A stretch of 64,000 nt of DNA from Alterinioella nitratireducens (lineage in GTDB: Bacteria > Pseudomonadota > Alphaproteobacteria > Rhodobacterales > Rhodobacteraceae). The notes below the pieces were generated by a model that was not told where the DNA came from, made no database searches, and saw only the letters and a list, made by a program, of their open reading frames with translations. Below are positions 38,541 to 47,242 of this stretch, one piece after another (the first letter of the stretch is position 1; each line of letters starts with the position of its first letter). The stretch is from positions 154,883-218,882 of the forward strand of contig NZ_JABJVX010000008.1 of assembly GCF_013155465.1 (NCBI RefSeq), written 5' to 3'. Position numbers and translations under genes: made by a program.

Positions 38541-41278
38541 CGTTCAGTGAGCTTCAGCTCGATGCGCCGGTTCTGCGCCCGCGCCTCATCCGTGTCGGCG
38601 GGGTTGATCGGACGGTATTCGCCGAACCCCGTCGCGGCCAGGCGGTGCGGCTCAATGCCCAGATCCTCGATCATGAACAGCACGACCGACAGGGCGCGCG
38701 CCTGGCTCAATTCCCAGTTATTGGCATATTCTGCGCCGGGGCGGATCTGCACATCGTCGGTATGGCCATCGACCCGGATGATCCAGTCAATCGTGTCGGG
38801 GATTTCATCGGCCACATCCAGCAGAAGATCCGCGACATTGGCGATCTGGCTCCGGCCTTCGGCGGCAAGCTCGGCCGAGCCGGACTCGAACAGAACCTCG
38901 GAGGAGAAGACGAACCGGTCGCCCTCGATCCGCACCCCCTCGCGCCCCTCCAGCAATTCGCGCAAACGCCCGAAGAACTCGGACCGGTAGCGCTCCAGCT
39001 CCTGCGCCTCAGCGGCCAGTCGGTCGGCCTCGGCCTGGGTCAGCGCCGCCGCTTCGGCTTCGGCCACCGCGCGGGCCGAGGCTTCGGCGGCAAGTTGCGC
39101 CAGCGCCGCGTTCAGATCGGCGCCCAGGTTCTCCACCTGGACCGCCGCCGCCGCGTCGCGTTCCCGCGCGTCATCCAGCAGCGCCTGCAATTGCCCCAGC
39201 TGGGTGCGCAGGGCTGCGACCTGCTCATTCAGCGCCGCGATCTGGCGCTGACTTTCCGCCGAGGCCGCCTCGGCATTGGCTTCCAGTTCCAGGTTGGCCT
39301 GCGCCAGAAGCGCCGCGCGCTGTTCCGCCTCGCTCAATGCCGTGACCTCGGCCTCGGCCAGCATCTGGGCGGTCAGCGCGGCGGCCAGTTGCGCCTCGAG
39401 GTCCGACAGGGCTGCCGCGGCCTGTGCGCTGGACGCATCCCGTGCCTCCTGCGAGGCCGCCAGTTGCCGCTCCAGCTCGCCGATCCGCGCCGCGGCCTCG
39501 GCTTGCGAGCGGTCGAGGTCCAGCAGCGCCCGCGCCAGTTCCGCTTCGAGATTGCTGAGCGATGTCCGGCTTGCGGCGAGGCCCTCCAGCGCTGCACTGG
39601 CCTGCGCCTGCGCCGTTCCAAGCTGCTCCTGAAGGTCCGAGACCAGCGCGTCGTCCCGCGTCGCGGCAGCAAGCGCTGCGGCAAGCTCCGCCTCCAGCGC
39701 GCTCAGCGCCGTTTCGCGGGCCGCGAGTTCTTCGGCATTGGCGGCGGCATCGGCCTCGGCGTCCGCAAGTCTGGTCTCCAACTCCGCGATGCGCGTCCGG
39801 CTGGTCGCCGATTGCGTGGCCAGTTGCGCCAGCGCCAGCGCAAGCTCCTCCTCCAGCACGGAGAGATCCCCGGCCCGTTCCGCCGCCTCCGACGACGCGG
39901 TTTCCAAGGCGGCCTGCGTTTCGGACAGGGCTTCGGCATCGCGGGCGCGGGCGGCGAGGGCCCGGGCCAGTTGTTCCTCCAGGTCCGACAGGTCGCCTTC
40001 CCGCTCGGCGACCTCGTCGGTCGCGGTCTCAAGCGCGGCTTGGGTTTCCGCCAGCGTGCGGTCGGCACGGGCGCGCGCGGCAAGCGCCAGCGCAAGCTCC
40101 GCCTCCAGCGCCGAGATGTCACCGGCCTGAGCCGTGGCCACCTCGGTCGCGGTCTCAAGCGCCTCTTGCGTTTCGGCCAGCGCCTCGGCGTCGCGGGCGC
40201 GGGCGGCCAGCGCCAGGGCAAGCTGCGCCTCCAGGTCCGAAACCCGTGCCGCGGCGCCAGCTTCCAGGTCCGCGATGGCCTGATCGCGGGCGGCGGTGGC
40301 GGCGACGGCGGCGGCCAGCCGCGCGGCCAGGTTCTCGCGCGCCTGATCGGCGGCGGCCAGCAGGGTCAATGTCTCCTCGGCCTCGCGGCGGCGCTCCTCC
40401 AGCGCCAGCGACATTGCGGTCAGTTCCGCGTCGGCATCCTCCAGCCGGGCGCGCAGGGCCTCGGCGGCGGCGGCCTCGACCAGGCGGGCGGTTTCCTCCT
40501 CGGTCAGTTGTGCCTCGGTGTCGTTGAGGCGTGCCCGCAGCGCCGCGGCGGCGGCGGCTTCGGCCAGGCGCGCGGTCTCCTCGGCGTCAAGGTCGCTTTC
40601 CAGCGCCGTGACCTGTGCCTCCAGATCGGCGGTGGTCCCGCGCTCATCCTCCAGCATCGCCAGGGTCTCGGCCAGCGTCGCGGCCTCGCTTTCGGCCTCG
40701 GTTTGCAGATCGGCGATCAGCGCCTCCAGTGCCTCGCGTTCGGCAGCCGCGCGCCGCGCCGCCTCCGCCGCCTCGTCGATCTCGGCGCGCGCCGCAGCGA
40801 GAGCGAGATCCAGCGCCTCGGCCTGGCTGATGCGCTCCTCGATCTCGGCGCGGGCGGCGTCGCGATCCTCGGTCAACTCCGTGTTCTGGGCCAGGAGCGT
40901 GGCGACCTGCGCCTCGAAATCGGCGATGCGGGCGGTCTGCGCCTGCGCCTGCGCCGTCAGGTTGGCAATCAGCAAGGATTGCGCGGCGATCTCCTCCTCT
41001 GCCGCTGTCAGGTTGGCCCCGAGGGTCGCGGCGCGGCGTTCCAGCTGCGAATTGCGCACCTGCTCCAGCCCCAATGCCTGCGACAGCGCGTTCAGCCGCG
41101 CATTCAGCGCATTCAGTTCGGTGTCCTGGTCGTTGATCGTCTCGGACAGGACGAATTGCACCACCATGAAGATGGTCAGCACGAAGATCATCACCATCAG
41201 CATGGCGGTGATGGCATCGACGAAACCGGGCCAGATCGAGCCTGCGAAGCGATTGCCTGCGCGGCGGTGAAAGGCCAT
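38537..41278 (-). CDS. MotB/OmpA-like protein with a giant periplasmic coiled coil
   Basis: 913 residues. One N-terminal membrane helix (about 15-42) carries GFVDAITAML, with Asp21 in the place of the proton-binding Asp of MotB. A nearly unbroken Ala/Glu/Leu-rich coiled coil follows (about 45-750), then an OmpA-type peptidoglycan-binding domain (GHTDDVQI, NWELSQARALSV, NRRIELKL). The partner is the MotA/TolQ-like gene 3 bp upstream. The coil contains 42-residue tandem repeats. This is probably an energised cell-envelope complex that is not flagellar; the exact role is unknown. Confidence 0.8.
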   Translation of the reverse strand: MAFHRRAGNRFAGSIWPGFVDAITAMLMVMIFVLTIFMVVQFVLSETINDQDTELNALNARLNALSQALGLEQVRNSQLERRAATLGANLTAAEEEIAAQSLLIANLTAQAQAQTARIADFEAQVATLLAQNTELTEDRDAARAEIEERISQAEALDLALAAARAEIDEAAEAARRAAAEREALEALIADLQTEAESEAATLAETLAMLEDERGTTADLEAQVTALESDLDAEETARLAEAAAAAALRARLNDTEAQLTEEETARLVEAAAAEALRARLEDADAELTAMSLALEERRREAEETLTLLAAADQARENLAARLAAAVAATAARDQAIADLEAGAAARVSDLEAQLALALAARARDAEALAETQEALETATEVATAQAGDISALEAELALALAARARADRTLAETQAALETATDEVAEREGDLSDLEEQLARALAARARDAEALSETQAALETASSEAAERAGDLSVLEEELALALAQLATQSATSRTRIAELETRLADAEADAAANAEELAARETALSALEAELAAALAAATRDDALVSDLQEQLGTAQAQASAALEGLAASRTSLSNLEAELARALLDLDRSQAEAAARIGELERQLAASQEARDASSAQAAAALSDLEAQLAAALTAQMLAEAEVTALSEAEQRAALLAQANLELEANAEAASAESQRQIAALNEQVAALRTQLGQLQALLDDARERDAAAAVQVENLGADLNAALAQLAAEASARAVAEAEAAALTQAEADRLAAEAQELERYRSEFFGRLRELLEGREGVRIEGDRFVFSSEVLFESGSAELAAEGRSQIANVADLLLDVADEIPDTIDWIIRVDGHTDDVQIRPGAEYANNWELSQARALSVVLFMIEDLGIEPHRLAATGFGEYRPINPADTDEARAQNRRIELKLTER
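39860..40237 (-). repeat. Three 126-bp tandem repeats inside the coiled-coil gene
   Basis: Each unit encodes 42 residues, six heptads, of the form (D/A)LEAQLALALAARARDAEAL followed by an AETQ.ALETA segment. Unit starts fall at 40237, 40111 and 39985, exactly 126 bp apart. A decayed fourth unit starts at 39859. The in-frame multiple of seven residues preserves the coil register. Confidence 0.8.
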
Positions 41279-41281
41279 GGC

Positions 41282-42487
41282 TCAGCCCTCGCCTTCGCCC
41301 GGTTCAACACGCGGGCGTCGCGGACGGCGTTGCCCCGAGGCGGAGCGGTTGAGGTCGCGCAGCGCCTCGGTCAGCGCCCCGATATCGTCGCGCAGCGCGC
41401 CCACCTCTTCGGTGCGCGAGGCCCCGATTTCCTCGAAGATCTTCAACAGTTGCACGTCGATGGAGCGCAGCCGCATCCGGCTTTCAGCGTCGATCCCGGC
41501 CTCGCCGCTGGTGGCCTGAAGCACCTCGGCCAGCCGCTCCTGCGACGCGGCCATGCGTTCGGTCGCCGCCACCTGTCCGGGGCCGAGCCGCTCGGCCAGG
41601 TCATGCAGCACCACGGTGATGTCATTCATCCGCTGTTCGGTTTCGGCATGGCGCGTTTCGGATCGGGCAAAGAGGCTCTGCAACGTGTCGATCTGGTCGA
41701 CCATGTGATCCAGCACGGTGGAAATCGCGCCCCGATCCACGCCGCCGCCATCGCCCTCGCCGCTGGAAAAGCTGACCCGCGTGATGGTGGACAGCCACTC
41801 CTCCATCTCGCGGTAAAATCGGTTCTGCCCGTGGCCCGCGAAGAGCTCCAACAGGCCCACGACCAGCGATCCGGCGAGGCCAAGCAGCGACGAGGCGAAG
41901 GCCGTGCCCATGCCGCCAAGCTGTTCCTCCAGCCCGCCCATGAGGCGCCCGAACACCTCCATCCCGCTTTCCTCCGCCGAGGGTTGCAGGGACCGGATGG
42001 TCTCCACCACCGCCGGAACGGTGATGGCCAGCCCGTAGAACGTGCCCAGAAGGCCGAGGAAAATCAGCAGGTTGGTGATATAGCGCGTGATGTCGCGGCT
42101 TTCCTCCATCCGCGCGCCGACGGAATCGAGGATCGAACGCGACGAGGCCGAGGTCAGTTGCAGCCTTGTGCCGCGCGCGCGCAAGATGCCTTCCAGCGGG
42201 GCCAGAAGGCGCGGCGGGCGGTCCTGGTGCTCGGTGCTGCCCGAGGCGATTTCCTCGATCCACGAGATCGAGGAAAAGAGCTGCGCCACCTGCCAGTAGC
42301 AGGCCAGGACGCCGACCAGGAACACCACCGCGATGGTGCCGTTGAGAAACGTATTGGCCAGGAAGACGGGCGCGACCGAGGGGAAGACGAAGAAGGTGCC
42401 AAGCCCGACCAGCCCGCAGATCATCAGCATGATGACAATCTGGCGGATCGGTTGCGTGAATCTTGGCGCGTCTGGTCTGCTCGTCAC
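41282..42487 (-). CDS. MotA/TolQ/ExbB-like proton channel subunit
   Basis: 401 residues with four hydrophobic segments (about 18-40, 46-66, 136-156, 193-216). The conserved MotA_ExbB helices are ITNLLIFLGLLGTFYGL and the TAFASSLLGLAGSL pair. A long cytoplasmic helical tail (220-400) ends in a basic and glycine-rich stretch. It starts with GTG. It should form the stator-type channel for the MotB-like partner 3 bp downstream. It is not a flagellar MotA, since no motility genes are near. Confidence 0.82.
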   Translation of the reverse strand: MTSRPDAPRFTQPIRQIVIMLMICGLVGLGTFFVFPSVAPVFLANTFLNGTIAVVFLVGVLACYWQVAQLFSSISWIEEIASGSTEHQDRPPRLLAPLEGILRARGTRLQLTSASSRSILDSVGARMEESRDITRYITNLLIFLGLLGTFYGLAITVPAVVETIRSLQPSAEESGMEVFGRLMGGLEEQLGGMGTAFASSLLGLAGSLVVGLLELFAGHGQNRFYREMEEWLSTITRVSFSSGEGDGGGVDRGAISTVLDHMVDQIDTLQSLFARSETRHAETEQRMNDITVVLHDLAERLGPGQVAATERMAASQERLAEVLQATSGEAGIDAESRMRLRSIDVQLLKIFEEIGASRTEEVGALRDDIGALTEALRDLNRSASGQRRPRRPRVEPGEGEG

Positions 42488-42560
42488 CGGGGGTTCTGCC
42501 CAAATCGGTTGTTTCGTGCCACCCTACAGGGGTTGGTCGGCTCTGCCAACTGCAATGGAA

Positions 42561-43094
42561 TCAGGCCGGTTTCAACCCACGAACCCGTGACACCAGCCAA
42601 TCCAGATCGGCATCGGCCAGGTCAAGCTCGGCCAGATGGCTGGCGGTATTGTAGAGGTATTCGTCATTCGGACCGCGCCCGCCGGTGGCCCGCGCGATGA
42701 TCTGCGCCTGATCCTCCAGCGCCATGCCGGCAACATATTGCACATGCGCGCGGTCGATCACGTAGGTGACCGCCATGGCCTGCGCCCCGTCGCGGAAGAG
42801 GATCGGCAATTCGCGCTCCAGATAGGCCGAGGAGATCAGCTCGCGGTCGCGCAGATAGGCGATGGTGGCGTCGCGCCGCGCGGCGGCCACGCGGAACGCC
42901 ACGCCGTCGCAATGTTCGCCCGGCGCCTCATCCAGCGCCAGCACAAGGCCCGGCGCCTCCTCGGTGCCACGGTGATGGATGGACGACATGCAGAACGAGC
43001 GGTGCCAGCCGGGCAGCCGCGCGATGCGGCGCTCCTCGACCTCGAAGCCGGGGTTCCAGATCAACGAGCCATAGCCGAACACCCACAGATCCAT
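42561..43094 (-). CDS. ChaC-family gamma-glutamylcyclotransferase
   Basis: Degrades glutathione to 5-oxoproline and Cys-Gly. 177 residues. The substrate loop VFGYGSLIWNPGF opens the protein, and the catalytic Glu region RDRELISSAYLERELP is present. The frame reads further upstream, but the ATG at 43094 places the conserved N-terminus correctly. Confidence 0.92.
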   Translation of the reverse strand: MDLWVFGYGSLIWNPGFEVEERRIARLPGWHRSFCMSSIHHRGTEEAPGLVLALDEAPGEHCDGVAFRVAAARRDATIAYLRDRELISSAYLERELPILFRDGAQAMAVTYVIDRAHVQYVAGMALEDQAQIIARATGGRGPNDEYLYNTASHLAELDLADADLDWLVSRVRGLKPA

Positions 43095-43177
43095 ACACAC
43101 AGCCTTCCTCTGGTTTCCTGTCGCAGCCCCCCGTATATGCACGTCACGCGCGGCGGATGAAACAGGGGAATCGCGGC

Positions 43178-44173
43178 ATGAAACTGGTTGCCTGGATCGT
43201 CGGTCTGGCTGCGCTTTTGTGGTCCGGGGTCTGGCTTGCGGGCGCGATCACGACCGAGCGCCTGTCGCGCGGCTGGTTCGAGCAGCGGCAGGAGGCCGGA
43301 TGGGTCGCGATGCAGGACGAGATCGAGACCACCGGCTTTCCGCTTGCGTTCGAAACCGCCTTTCGTGGCGTCAACCTCGCCGATCCCTTCACCGAATGGG
43401 CCTGGCAGGCCGAGGAGTTCCACCTGGTCCAGCCGGCCTGGCAGCCGCAATCCCTGCGCGCGATCTGGCCCCGGACGCAGGTGCTGGCCACGCCCCTCGA
43501 ACAGCTCACCATCACCTCGGATCGGATGGAGGCGTTGCTGCATGTCCGCCCGACCGCCGATTTCGCGCTGGTCCAGGCCGAGGCCGATCTTGCCGCGCTC
43601 AGCATCGACAGCGACCTGGGCTGGACCAGCGCCGTCGACAGCGCCCGTTTCGAGATGCGCGACGCGGGCGAGGCGCGCTATGACATCCAGTTCGACGCCA
43701 CCGGCGTTTCCCCGGCAGGCGGCGTGTTGCGCCGTTTGGATCCGCGCGGCCAGCTGCCCGAGGTCATAGAGCGGGTCCATGCGTCCGGCGAAGTCGGTTT
43801 CGACCGCCCGTGGGACATCACCGCGCTGGAGGTTTCGCGGCCGCAATTCACCCGCATCGACCTGGAGGAGCTGCGCGCGGATTGGGGCGCTCTGTCGCTG
43901 CGCATGTCCGGCACGCTGGAGATCGACGGGGCGGGCGTGCCCACCGGCGATGTCGCGGTCAGGGCCGAAAACTGGCGGCAGATCATCGCGCTTGGCGTCA
44001 ATGCGGGGCTGGTGCCGCCCGCAATGCAGGGCACGCTGGAAACCGGCCTTTCGGTCATCGCCAACCTGTCGGGCCGCGCGCAGGATATCGACGTGACGCT
44101 CAGATTTGCGGATGGGCGGGCCTATCTGGGGCCGATCCCGCTTGGCCCGTCGCCGTATTTCTACCTTTATTGA
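43178..44173 (+). CDS. DUF2125 domain protein, membrane-anchored
   Basis: 331 residues: one N-terminal helix (about 3-23) and a large beta-rich domain matching DUF2125, an alphaproteobacterial family of unknown function. An upstream ATG at 43157 is in frame; I choose 43178 because AGGGG lies about 9 nt before it. It ends 10 bp from the convergent extensin-like gene. Confidence 0.85.
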   Translation: MKLVAWIVGLAALLWSGVWLAGAITTERLSRGWFEQRQEAGWVAMQDEIETTGFPLAFETAFRGVNLADPFTEWAWQAEEFHLVQPAWQPQSLRAIWPRTQVLATPLEQLTITSDRMEALLHVRPTADFALVQAEADLAALSIDSDLGWTSAVDSARFEMRDAGEARYDIQFDATGVSPAGGVLRRLDPRGQLPEVIERVHASGEVGFDRPWDITALEVSRPQFTRIDLEELRADWGALSLRMSGTLEIDGAGVPTGDVAVRAENWRQIIALGVNAGLVPPAMQGTLETGLSVIANLSGRAQDIDVTLRFADGRAYLGPIPLGPSPYFYLY

Positions 44174-44183
44174 CGGCAGGCGG

Positions 44184-45068
44184 TTAGCGGCAATAGGCCC
44201 CGTTGCGATAGGACGCCACATCAAGGTGGAAATGGTCCTGATGGTAGCGGTCGGCATTGGGCCCCAGAACCGTGCCGAAGGGCCCGCAGGCCGCGCGGTG
44301 CAGGTTGCGCAGGATGCGCCCCTCGGCCCCGCTGCCCCAATCCGACAGCACGGTGAGTTCGCTGCCATCGGCCAGACCGATACCGGCAATGTCGATGGCG
44401 CTGCCGGTGGCATGTTCCGACAGCCGCGCGCCGGGGACGTTGTTGCGGGTGCGGCACGAATAGGAGGCGATGACACGCAGCGACGCAACACCCCCGCCGC
44501 GCCGCCCGACCTCGGGCACCACCGCGCCCGCAAGCCAGTCCTGCAATGCCAGCGCCGCGTCGCAACTCAGTGTCGGGCGCTGCGACAGGGCGATTCCGTT
44601 GATGGCGCTGATGCGCACCGGCTCGTCGATGCCGCATCCGTTCAGGCGGCCGGGTATGCGCTCCAGCCGTTCGCCCTCGATGCCGCGCACACCGCAGAGA
44701 CGGCCATTGCGCGTGTCGGGATCCTCGCGCCGGTTATTGCCCCGCAGGAACGCCAGCAGCCCGCCGCCGCCCCGGCCATTGCCCTGCTCCTGCGCCGGTT
44801 CGGCGGGTGCGGATGGCACAGCCGCCCCGGCCGAGGCCGCCGGTGCCGCGGCCACGCGCGTTGCGGGGCGTTGAAGGGGCCGCAGCGACTGGCCCGGTGC
44901 GAATTCACTGGCCAGCACGATCCGCACCTCGGGCGCGGGCAAGGCAGGCGCCGCAACCACCGCCTCCGCCCCCGGACGCGGCAGGGGACGCAGCGATTGG
45001 CCCGGTGCCTCGGCCAGAACCGGCAGGGCCAGCCCGGCCAACAGCATTGTCAATCCCGCCCGTTTCAT
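44184..45068 (-). CDS. Extensin-like C-terminal domain protein, exported
   Basis: 294 residues with a signal peptide (about 1-19). A low-complexity linker holds two near-identical motifs APGQSLRPLPRP and APGQSLRPLQRP, and a cysteine-containing extensin-like C domain follows (PF06904). Conserved HATGSAIDI and HQDHFHLDV look like a metal site similar to D-Ala-D-Ala carboxypeptidases, so a cell-wall role is plausible. Its start overlaps the tyrA stop (ATGA). Confidence 0.85.
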   Translation of the reverse strand: MKRAGLTMLLAGLALPVLAEAPGQSLRPLPRPGAEAVVAAPALPAPEVRIVLASEFAPGQSLRPLQRPATRVAAAPAASAGAAVPSAPAEPAQEQGNGRGGGGLLAFLRGNNRREDPDTRNGRLCGVRGIEGERLERIPGRLNGCGIDEPVRISAINGIALSQRPTLSCDAALALQDWLAGAVVPEVGRRGGGVASLRVIASYSCRTRNNVPGARLSEHATGSAIDIAGIGLADGSELTVLSDWGSGAEGRILRNLHRAACGPFGTVLGPNADRYHQDHFHLDVASYRNGAYCR

Positions 45069-46000
45069 TCCGCCGCTTCCCCCTTGCGCCGCGCCCCGCG
45101 CCCGAAATCGGGGGCGTCCGTGTCCTGCCCCGCCTCGATGATGCCGCGCCGGATCGCGCGGGTGCGGGTGAAATAGTCGAAAAGGTGATCGCCATCGCCC
45201 TGCCGGATCGCGCGCTGCAGGGCGAAAAGCTCCTCGGTGAAGCGGCCCAGGATCTCCAGGGTCGCCTCCTTGTTCGACAGGAACACGTCGCGCCACATGG
45301 TCGGGTCGCTGGCGGCGATCCGGGTGAAATCGCGGAAACCGGCGGCGGAATACCTGATCACCTCGCTATCGGTCACGCGGCGCAGATCGTCGGCCACGCC
45401 CACCATCGTATAGGCGATGAGATGCGGCGCGTGGCTGGTCACGGCCAGCACCAGATCATGGTGATCGGCGTCCATCTCCTCGACCAATGCGCCGAACGCT
45501 TCCCAAAGCGCGCGCAGCTTCAGGGTGGCCTCCTTGTCGGTCCCCTCGGGCGGGGTCAGGATCAGGTAACGGTTCTCGAACAGTTCCGCGAAGCCCGATC
45601 GCGGCCCGGAATGCTCGGTGCCGGCCAGCGGGTGGCCCGGAACAAAGGCGACATGATCCGGCAGGAGCGGCCCGACCGTGGCGATCACGTCCTTCTTGAC
45701 GGATCCCACATCCGTTACCGTCGCGCCCCTTGCCAGATGCGGCGCGATCTGTGCCGTCACAGCCCCCATCGCGCCCACCGGCACGCAGAGCACGACGAGA
45801 TCGGCCCCCTCCACCGCCTCCGCCGCCGTCTCCACGATCCGGTCGCACAACCCGATTTCCTGCGCGATCGTTCGCGTCTCGGCCGAGCGCGCGGTCCCCA
45901 CGATCTCACCGGCCAGCCCGCCCCGCCGCATCGCCAGCGCCATCGAGCCCGCAATCAGCCCAAGCCCGATCAGCGCCACCCGCTCATAGATCACCGTCAT
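45065..46000 (-). CDS. tyrA: Prephenate / cyclohexadienyl dehydrogenase
   Basis: 311 residues. NAD-binding motif [10 protein letters not shown] and the catalytic His/Ser region [12 protein letters not shown] are present. It converts prephenate or arogenate toward tyrosine. It is monofunctional, with no chorismate mutase or ACT domain visible. Overlaps hisC and the extensin-like gene by 4 bp each; a hisC-tyrC pairing is also known in Zymomonas. Confidence 0.93.
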   Translation of the reverse strand: MTVIYERVALIGLGLIAGSMALAMRRGGLAGEIVGTARSAETRTIAQEIGLCDRIVETAAEAVEGADLVVLCVPVGAMGAVTAQIAPHLARGATVTDVGSVKKDVIATVGPLLPDHVAFVPGHPLAGTEHSGPRSGFAELFENRYLILTPPEGTDKEATLKLRALWEAFGALVEEMDADHHDLVLAVTSHAPHLIAYTMVGVADDLRRVTDSEVIRYSAAGFRDFTRIAASDPTMWRDVFLSNKEATLEILGRFTEELFALQRAIRQGDGDHLFDYFTRTRAIRRGIIEAGQDTDAPDFGRGARRKGEAAE

Positions 46001-47079
46001 GTCGCCTCTCCGAACCGGGCCATGACCTCCAGCAGCCGGGTCACATCCTCTTCCCGACCCACCGTAATCCGAATGGCCCCCGGCAGGCCATAGGCCGCGA
46101 CCAGCCGCACGATGATGCCATGCGCCTTCAGATGCGCATCCGCCGCCGCCGCGCGTTCGGCGCTGCCCACATGGACGGTGATGAAATTGGCGTGACTCGG
46201 GTCCGAGGGGTATCCCATCGCCGTCAGCCCCTCGGCCAGCCGCGCCCGCTGCACCCGGTTCACCTCGCGGCACATCTGCATATAGGCGGGATCACGCATC
46301 GCCGCCTCGGCCCCCGCCAGCGCCAGCGTCGACAGGTTGAACGGCCCCCGCACCCGGTTCAGCACGTCGATCACCGCGCGCGGGCCATAGCCCCACCCGA
46401 CGCGAAGGCCCCCAAGCCCGTAGATCTTGGAGAATGTCCGCGTCATCACAACGTTTTCGCGCGCCTCGACCAGGCCCGCGCCGCCATCGTCGCCCTCGAC
46501 ATAGTCGATATAGGCCGCGTCGATCACCAGCAGGCAATTTGCGGGCAACCCCTCGGCCAGCCGCGCCATCTCCTGCGCGCCGATCATCGTGCCGGTCGGG
46601 TTGCCGGGATTGGTCACGAAGACCAGCCGCGTGCGGCCCGTCACGCCCGCCAGGATCGCATCGACATCGACCACGCGGGCCTTTTCCTTGACCACGACCG
46701 GCGTGGCCCCCGCCGCCAAAGCCGAGATGCGATACATCAGGAACCCATGCTCGGTATGGAGCACCTCATCCCCCGGTCCGGCATAGGCCTGGCAGAGAAA
46801 GGTGATCACCTCGTCGCTGCCGACGCCGCAGATGATCCGCTCGGCCTGCAACCCCAAGCCCTCGGCAATCGCCTGCCGCAGCCCCCCGTGATCCGTCGCC
46901 GGATAAAGATGCATCCGCGCCGCTTCCGCCGCGACCGCCTCGACGGCGCGCGGGCTCGGACCGAAGGGGTTCTCGTTGGAACTGAGCTTGAGCACATCGG
47001 ACCGGCCCGCGATCTTCGACGCGCCGCCCTGGTAGAGCGCAATCTCCATGATACCGGGCTGCGGGGTTATGACTGTCAT
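45997..47079 (-). CDS. hisC: Histidinol-phosphate / aromatic aminotransferase
   Basis: Class I/II PLP aminotransferase, 360 residues. Motifs: [26 protein letters not shown], the PLP Lys in [14 protein letters not shown], and the C-terminal Arg in IRITVG. Being coupled to tyrA, it may transaminate prephenate or phenylpyruvates as well as histidinol phosphate. First gene of the three-gene operon. Confidence 0.92.
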   Translation of the reverse strand: MTVITPQPGIMEIALYQGGASKIAGRSDVLKLSSNENPFGPSPRAVEAVAAEAARMHLYPATDHGGLRQAIAEGLGLQAERIICGVGSDEVITFLCQAYAGPGDEVLHTEHGFLMYRISALAAGATPVVVKEKARVVDVDAILAGVTGRTRLVFVTNPGNPTGTMIGAQEMARLAEGLPANCLLVIDAAYIDYVEGDDGGAGLVEARENVVMTRTFSKIYGLGGLRVGWGYGPRAVIDVLNRVRGPFNLSTLALAGAEAAMRDPAYMQMCREVNRVQRARLAEGLTAMGYPSDPSHANFITVHVGSAERAAAADAHLKAHGIIVRLVAAYGLPGAIRITVGREEDVTRLLEVMARFGEAT

Positions 47080-47160
47080 CGGGGCGGACCTTCTCTCGCT
47101 TCGCAGGCCTTCTAGCCGCAGCCGCGGGCCTTGAAAACCACCCCCGGCCCGCAGGCCCCC

Positions 47161-47220
47161 TTTCATTTTGCCGAAAATACCTCGGGGGGCTTGGGGGGCT
47201 GGCCCCCCAATCGGTCGACG
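47161..47220 (-). repeat. Dispersed double-hairpin element, copy 3 (downstream of priA)
   Basis: On the minus strand after the priA stop: CGACC, a perfect palindrome TTGGGGGGCCAGCCCCCCAA, GCCCCCCGAGGTATTTTCGG, then CAAAATGAAAGG. The tail matches copies 1 and 2. The first hairpin is replaced by a CGCGCTTGCGCG palindrome. Confidence 0.75.
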
Positions 47221-47242
47221 CGCGCAAGCGCGGCGAAATCGC

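Noticed and set aside
39860..40237. CRISPR-like array
   Set aside because: The 126-bp units are contiguous, coding and without spacers.
38537..42487. Zorya-type phage defence (ZorAB-like proton channel)
   Set aside because: ZorB is short and ZorC/D or ZorE should be adjacent. Here the long helix is in the MotB partner and the neighbours are housekeeping genes.
38645..42700. Frame of about 1350 codons antisense to the MotB/MotA-like pair
   Set aside because: Repetitive Arg/Gly/Gln product is the mirror of the Ala/Glu-rich coiled coil.
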